DNA of 8,765 nucleotides from Propionibacteriaceae bacterium (GTDB lineage: Bacteria; Actinomycetota; Actinomycetes; Propionibacteriales; Propionibacteriaceae). The stretch covers positions 1-8,765 of the forward strand of contig JAIRVA010000052.1 in NCBI GenBank assembly GCA_031254155.1. The letters run 5' to 3'. The notes under the pieces were generated by a model. That model was not told the DNA's origin and made no database searches. It saw only the letters and a program-made list of their open reading frames with translations. Of the stretch, positions 5,531 through 8,765 are shown piece after piece. The position numbers were made by a program, and so were the translations under genes. How positions within the stretch are numbered: the stretch's first letter is position 1; each line of letters begins with the position of its first letter.

Positions 5531-7334
5531 TCCCCCCGGTGCCGCCTCGCGGCACGCGCGTCTCGACCTTGATGGTTTCCTCCTGCTGGACAAGCCGGCG
5601 GGCATGACGTCGTTCCGGGCGGTCGCCCGGGCCAAGGCGGCGCTGCGGACTCGCAAGGCCGGGCACGCCGGTACGCTCGACCCGCTGGCGACCGGTCTGC
5701 TGGTGATCGGCCTCGGGCGGGCGACCCGGCTGCTCGGGTACGTCGCCGACAAGGACAAACAGTACGTCGCCACGATCCGGCTGGGCGAGGCGACCACGAC
5801 CGACGACGCCGAAGGCACGCCGGTTGGCGCGACGGTTGACGCGACCGGGCTGACCCGTCACGCGGTGGAGGCGGCGATGAGCCGGTACGTGGGGGAGATC
5901 GACCAGGTACCCAGCGCGGTGTCAGCGATCAAGATCGACGGCCAGCGGGCGTACAAACGGGTCCGCGAGGGCCAAGACGTTGACCTCAAGGCGCGGCGGG
6001 TGACCGTCACCCGCTTCGAGCTGGTGTCTCTCACCGCCCAGGCCCCCTTTGCCGACCTGGAGGTCGTGGTCGACTGCTCGGCGGGGACGTACATCCGGGC
6101 GCTCGCCCGCGACCTGGGCCGCGACCTCGGGGTGGGCGGGCACGTGACGCGGCTCCGCCGGACGCGCATCGGCGGTTTCAGCGTCGCCGAGGCGGTACCG
6201 CTGGAGGCGGTCACCCCCGACAAGGCACAGGACATGGTCGCGTTGGCCGGGCACATCGCGGAGCTGGTCGAGGTGGACGCGGTGACGGCGGGTGCCGTCG
6301 CGCACGGCCGGGCGGTCGCCCGGCGTCTCCCGGGTGACCTCGCCGCGCTCGTCCACGCGGGGCGTCTGTTGGCGTTGTACCGGCCCGATCCGGCCGACCC
6401 GGAGCTGGCCCGGCCCGTCGTCGTGGTCGCGGAGGAGGTCGCGCCGGCGGCCCGGCCCGGCCCCCGGGTGGTCGCCATCGGTAACTTTGACGGGGTCCAC
6501 GAGGGCCACCAGGCGATCCTCCAGGCGGCGCGGACGGCGGCTGGCGACGGTACGGTGGTCGCCCTGACGTTCTGGCCCCACCCCCTCTCGATCCTGCGGC
6601 CCGAGAAGGCGCCCGCGCTGCTCTGCGGTATCGAGGACCGCGTCGAGCTGCTGAAGGCGGCCGGGGCCGACGAGGTCTCCATCGTCACGTTCACCCCGGA
6701 GCTGGGCGCCTGGTCGCCGGAGCGCTTCGTGGAGGCGGTCCTCGTCCCGCTCCGTCCGACCGCGGTCGTCGTCGGCCAGAACTTCCGGTTCGGCGCGGGG
6801 GCCGAGGCCGACGGCCACCAGATGCGGACGCTCGCGGGGGGCCGGTTCGACGTGACCGTTCTGCCGATGCTCTGCGACGACGGACCGGTGTCGTCGTCCC
6901 GGGTCCGGAAGGCCGTCGCCGCCGGTGACGTCGCCCGCGCCGCCCAGATGCTGGGCCGGTGGTTCCGCTACTCGGGCCTCGTCGTCCACGGCAACCGGCG
7001 GGGGCACACCCTCGGTTTCCCGACCGCCAACATCACGGTCGCGCCGGGTGCGGCCTGCCTGCCTGACGCGGTGTACGCGGGGTACCTTGTCCACGGCGCC
7101 GACCGGTGGCCCGCCGCCATCTCCGTCGGCAGCAACCCGACCTTCGACGGCATCGAGCGCCGGGTGGAGGCCCACGCCATCGGACGTACCGATCTGGAAC
7201 TGTACGGCGAGCGCGTCGGGGTCGACTTTGTCGCCCATCTGCGCCCCCAATCGAGGTTCGCGTCGCCGGAGGAGTTGATCGCCCAGTTGACGAGGGACGT
7301 CGCGGCGACGCGGCGGATCATCGGCGGACGATGA
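5520..7334 (+). CDS. truB-ribF: Fused TruB (tRNA psi55 synthase) - RibF (riboflavin kinase/FAD synthetase)
   Basis: A 604-aa single polypeptide carrying two enzymes normally made from separate adjacent genes. Residues about 16-295 are TruB, which makes pseudouridine 55 in the T-loop of tRNAs. It has LLLDKPAGMTS, then GHAGTLDPLATG with catalytic D54, KQY and the CSAGTYIRALARDLG segment. Residues about 315-604 are RibF. The FMN adenylyltransferase half shows GNFDGVHEGHQ (321-331) and SSSRVR (458-463). The riboflavin kinase half shows GNRRG, LGFPTANI (498-505) and the VGSNPTF strand. The junction (about 295-315) is a short Ala/Pro/Arg-rich linker with no stop or frameshift. The GTG start at 5520 has GAGGA (5510-5514) upstream inside rbfA. 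An internal GTG at 6468 (V of RVVAIGNF) has no ribosome site and would lose the first RibF strand, so I read a true fusion. Confidence 0.9.
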   Translation: MTSNPPGAASRHARLDLDGFLLLDKPAGMTSFRAVARAKAALRTRKAGHAGTLDPLATGLLVIGLGRATRLLGYVADKDKQYVATIRLGEATTTDDAEGTPVGATVDATGLTRHAVEAAMSRYVGEIDQVPSAVSAIKIDGQRAYKRVREGQDVDLKARRVTVTRFELVSLTAQAPFADLEVVVDCSAGTYIRALARDLGRDLGVGGHVTRLRRTRIGGFSVAEAVPLEAVTPDKAQDMVALAGHIAELVEVDAVTAGAVAHGRAVARRLPGDLAALVHAGRLLALYRPDPADPELARPVVVVAEEVAPAARPGPRVVAIGNFDGVHEGHQAILQAARTAAGDGTVVALTFWPHPLSILRPEKAPALLCGIEDRVELLKAAGADEVSIVTFTPELGAWSPERFVEAVLVPLRPTAVVVGQNFRFGAGAEADGHQMRTLAGGRFDVTVLPMLCDDGPVSSSRVRKAVAAGDVARAAQMLGRWFRYSGLVVHGNRRGHTLGFPTANITVAPGAACLPDAVYAGYLVHGADRWPAAISVGSNPTFDGIERRVEAHAIGRTDLELYGERVGVDFVAHLRPQSRFASPEELIAQLTRDVAATRRIIGGR

Positions 7335-8263
7335 TCGACGCGCTGGAGGCGGGCATCCGGGTGTACCTGGACCACCTGAAGGCCGAGCGCGGGCTCTCCC
7401 CGCACACGGTCGCGGCGTACACCCGGGACCTGGAGCGGTACGCCGCGTACCTGCGCCGGCGCGGGATCGGGGAACCCTTGGGCGTCACCCCGGCGGCGGT
7501 GGCCGGCTTCCCGGTTGAGTTGGTCCAGGCGGGTATGGCGCCCGCCTCGGTCGGCCGGATGACGGTGGCAGTCCGCGGGTTGCACCAGTTCTGGGCCGCC
7601 GAAGGTACGACGACCGCCAACCCGGCGCAGAACGTCGCTCCGGCCGCCCCGGGCCGCCGGCTACCCAAGGCACTCACCATTGACGAGGTGGGTCGACTCA
7701 TCGCGGCCGCCGGGGGAATCGAGGCGTCGTCCAGCGCGGACGAACTGTGCGACCGGACCCTGGTGGAGGTGCTGTACGGGACGGGGGCCCGCGTCTCGGA
7801 GGTACTCGCCCTCAACGTCGACGACGCGACCCGGCTGCTGGCCGACGAGAGCCAGGGGCTTCGTCTGTTGGGCAAGGGCGGCAAAGAACGGGTGGTCCCC
7901 GTCGGCCGCTTCGCCCGGGAAGCGCTGGACGTCTGGCTGGTCCGGGGTCGCCCGCGCCTGGCCCCGCTCGCCGTCCGGGCGACCCCGGCCCTGTTTCTTA
8001 ACGCCCGCGGCGAGCGCCTCTCACGGCAGAGCGCGTTCAACCGAATTGGTGCTCTGGCAGCCAAAGCCGGGCTCAGCCAGGACATTTCCCCGCACACCTT
8101 GCGTCACTCCTACGCCACTCACCTCCTGGACGGGGGCGCGGACATCCGGGTTGTCCAGGAGCTCCTGGGTCATGCCTCCGTGGCGACCACCCAGGTGTAC
8201 ACCCTCGTGACCGTCGACCATCTGCGCGAGGTCTACCGCAGCGCCCATCCCCGGGCGCTGTAG
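7331..8263 (+). CDS. xerD: Site-specific tyrosine recombinase XerD
   Basis: A 310-aa recombinase of the Xer pair that resolves chromosome dimers at dif. The N-terminal core-binding SAM-like domain covers about 5-90, with GLSPHTVAAYTRDLERY. The catalytic domain carries R154 (GTGARVSE), K182 (LGKGGKER), H255 and R258 (HTLRHS), H281 (LGHAS) and the nucleophile Y290 (TTQVYT). The ending YTLVTVDHLREVY...HPRAL is closer to XerD than to XerC. The ATG overlaps the stop of the TruB-RibF gene as ATGA and has no strong ribosome site of its own, so translation is probably coupled. The longer in-frame start within the upstream gene adds residues unlike the family and is rejected. XerD versus XerC is a judgement from the C-terminus. 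Confidence 0.92.
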   Translation: MIDALEAGIRVYLDHLKAERGLSPHTVAAYTRDLERYAAYLRRRGIGEPLGVTPAAVAGFPVELVQAGMAPASVGRMTVAVRGLHQFWAAEGTTTANPAQNVAPAAPGRRLPKALTIDEVGRLIAAAGGIEASSSADELCDRTLVEVLYGTGARVSEVLALNVDDATRLLADESQGLRLLGKGGKERVVPVGRFAREALDVWLVRGRPRLAPLAVRATPALFLNARGERLSRQSAFNRIGALAAKAGLSQDISPHTLRHSYATHLLDGGADIRVVQELLGHASVATTQVYTLVTVDHLREVYRSAHPRAL

Positions 8264-8383
8264 GGGCAGGCAACGACAGTGTGAGACAATTGTCTTGTCG
8301 GTCTCTCTCCAGAGCAATCGTGCCGTGTGACTGGGATTCCCTGGGAGGAGTGCCTGAAGGCTGCGTTTCGGGAGATAGTCGCT
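8264..8383. other. Intergenic region after xerD with a 12-bp palindrome
   Basis: There is no gene here. AGACAATTGTCT (8284-8295) is a perfect palindrome, and CGACA (8274-8278) can pair with TGTCG (8296-8300) outside it with a bulge. GAGAC/GTCTC (8283-8287 and 8301-8305) offers an alternative weak stem. Any of these could help end transcription of the infB operon, but no T-run follows. GC content falls from here to the right edge. Confidence 0.4.
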
Positions 8384-8644
8384 TCACCGCCGCGCGTGTA
8401 AGAGACCTCGCCCGATGAGAATGATGATATCGACAGCAAACAACACACCAGCTAGATTGTCGAACAGCGCTTGGGCAGTGTTCGTACCAACCAGCCTCTC
8501 AAACAGCGATGGGTCAGCGTTCGTAGCTGAAGCGAAACTGTTGCATAGGAAAACCAGCACGGAGAGGTAAAAACCCACCGTTACCCCTACGTTCACAGCC
8601 AGCCCAGGTATATCACATGAGTCCCACAGGAAGACAATGGAAAG
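8384..8644 (-). pseudogene. 5'-truncated membrane-protein gene fragment
   Basis: A frame ending in TGA at 8384-8386 stays open back to the apparent end of the insertion sequence at 8644, giving 86 residues. It has two hydrophobic stretches, one around VTVGFYLSVLVFLC and one around AGVLFAVDIIILIGRGLL, and ends in HARR. A GTG at 8596 could start a 70-aa protein, but the sequence before it (CCTGGGCTGGCT) is not a ribosome site. Coding-like sequence also continues upstream of that GTG, so I read it as the C-terminal part of a membrane protein that lost its 5' end to the insertion. Its base composition is much less GC-rich than the infB operon, suggesting acquisition. I do not recognise the family. 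Confidence 0.5.
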
Positions 8645-8765
8645 TGAACCGGTATGGGTTTGGTGCCGCTCTTGTTATGAGAGAGGATGAGTGGCATGCC
8701 ACAACGTTACGCGCCCCAGGTGAGGGAGAGAGCTATCAAGATGGTGTTGGGCCATTTGGAGGAGT
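8645..8765 (+). mobile_element. Left end of an IS3-family insertion sequence (partial)
   Basis: The sequence TGAACCGGTATGGGTTTGG from 8645 has the TGAACC... start and GGGTTTG core common in IS3-family terminal inverted repeats of actinobacteria (from memory). It lies 51 bp before the OrfA start, a usual distance. The right end, partner inverted repeat and target duplication are outside the window, so the exact boundary is inferred. Confidence 0.6.
8696..8765 (+). CDS. IS3-family transposase OrfA, N-terminal part (runs off window)
   Basis: The first 23 codons read MPQRYAPQVRERAIKMVLGH. This is the typical opening of IS3-family OrfA, the helix-turn-helix DNA-binding subunit that is joined to the OrfB integrase by programmed frameshifting. 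An in-frame ATG at 8687 touches the ribosome site GAGAGG (8681-8686), so it is too close to use. The ATG at 8696 sits 9 nt from it and matches the usual N-terminus, so it is chosen. The rest of the gene is outside the window and its integrity cannot be judged. Confidence 0.82.
   Translation, partial: MPQRYAPQVRERAIKMVLGHLEE

Noticed and set aside
6468..7334. Separate ribF gene starting at an internal GTG
   Set aside because: There is no ribosome site before the GTG, and starting there would cut the first strand of the nucleotide-binding fold. The frame is continuous from truB.
8284..8295. dif site for XerC/XerD after xerD
   Set aside because: A dif site has two 11-bp arms around a 6-bp centre with a recognisable XerD half-site. 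This is only a 12-bp palindrome.

Overview
The window comes from a high-GC Gram-positive bacterium, almost certainly an actinobacterium. The signs are strongly GC-rich codon use, frequent GTG starts, an IF2 with a very long Pro/Ala/Gly/Arg-rich N-terminal linker, and a XerD with the actinobacterial-style C-terminus. I cannot name the genus with confidence.

Left part (1-660). The 5' end of a lipoprotein gene runs off the left edge on the minus strand. Next comes a gene-free stretch (175-505). It holds a short inverted repeat, two perfect TTATCCACA DnaA boxes and a dense run of hairpins. A tRNA-Glu(UUC) gene follows on the minus strand (506-581). Part of the hairpin run is made of pieces of this tRNA: a direct 19-bp copy of its 3' end lies 160 bp away, and an inverted copy of its T-arm lies directly downstream. 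A divergent promoter region separates the tRNA from the next gene.

Middle (687-2204). Two convergent genes end 3 bp apart, and both encode proteins with one N-terminal membrane segment. The plus-strand gene is a DsbA-like thioredoxin-fold protein with a CPWC site. The minus-strand gene encodes a membrane-anchored protein whose C-terminal half aligns with the GroEL apical (substrate-binding) domain alone, with no equatorial ATPase domain. This is the most unusual gene here.

Right part (2205-8263). A 229-bp leader precedes an operon infB - rbfA - truB::ribF - xerD. The leader contains a chain of tiny reading frames linked by ATGA stop/start overlaps, then a hairpin just before the infB Shine-Dalgarno. 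The operon is tightly packed: rbfA overlaps truB by 11 bp, and the truB::ribF stop overlaps the xerD start as ATGA. TruB (tRNA psi55 synthase) and RibF (FAD synthetase/riboflavin kinase) are one continuous 604-aa polypeptide. The usual nusA-ylxR genes are not next to infB, so infB seems to have its own promoter.

Right edge (8264-8765). GC content drops to about half. A 5'-truncated membrane-protein gene on the minus strand appears to be cut by the left end of an IS3-family insertion sequence, whose OrfA starts at 8696 and runs off the window.
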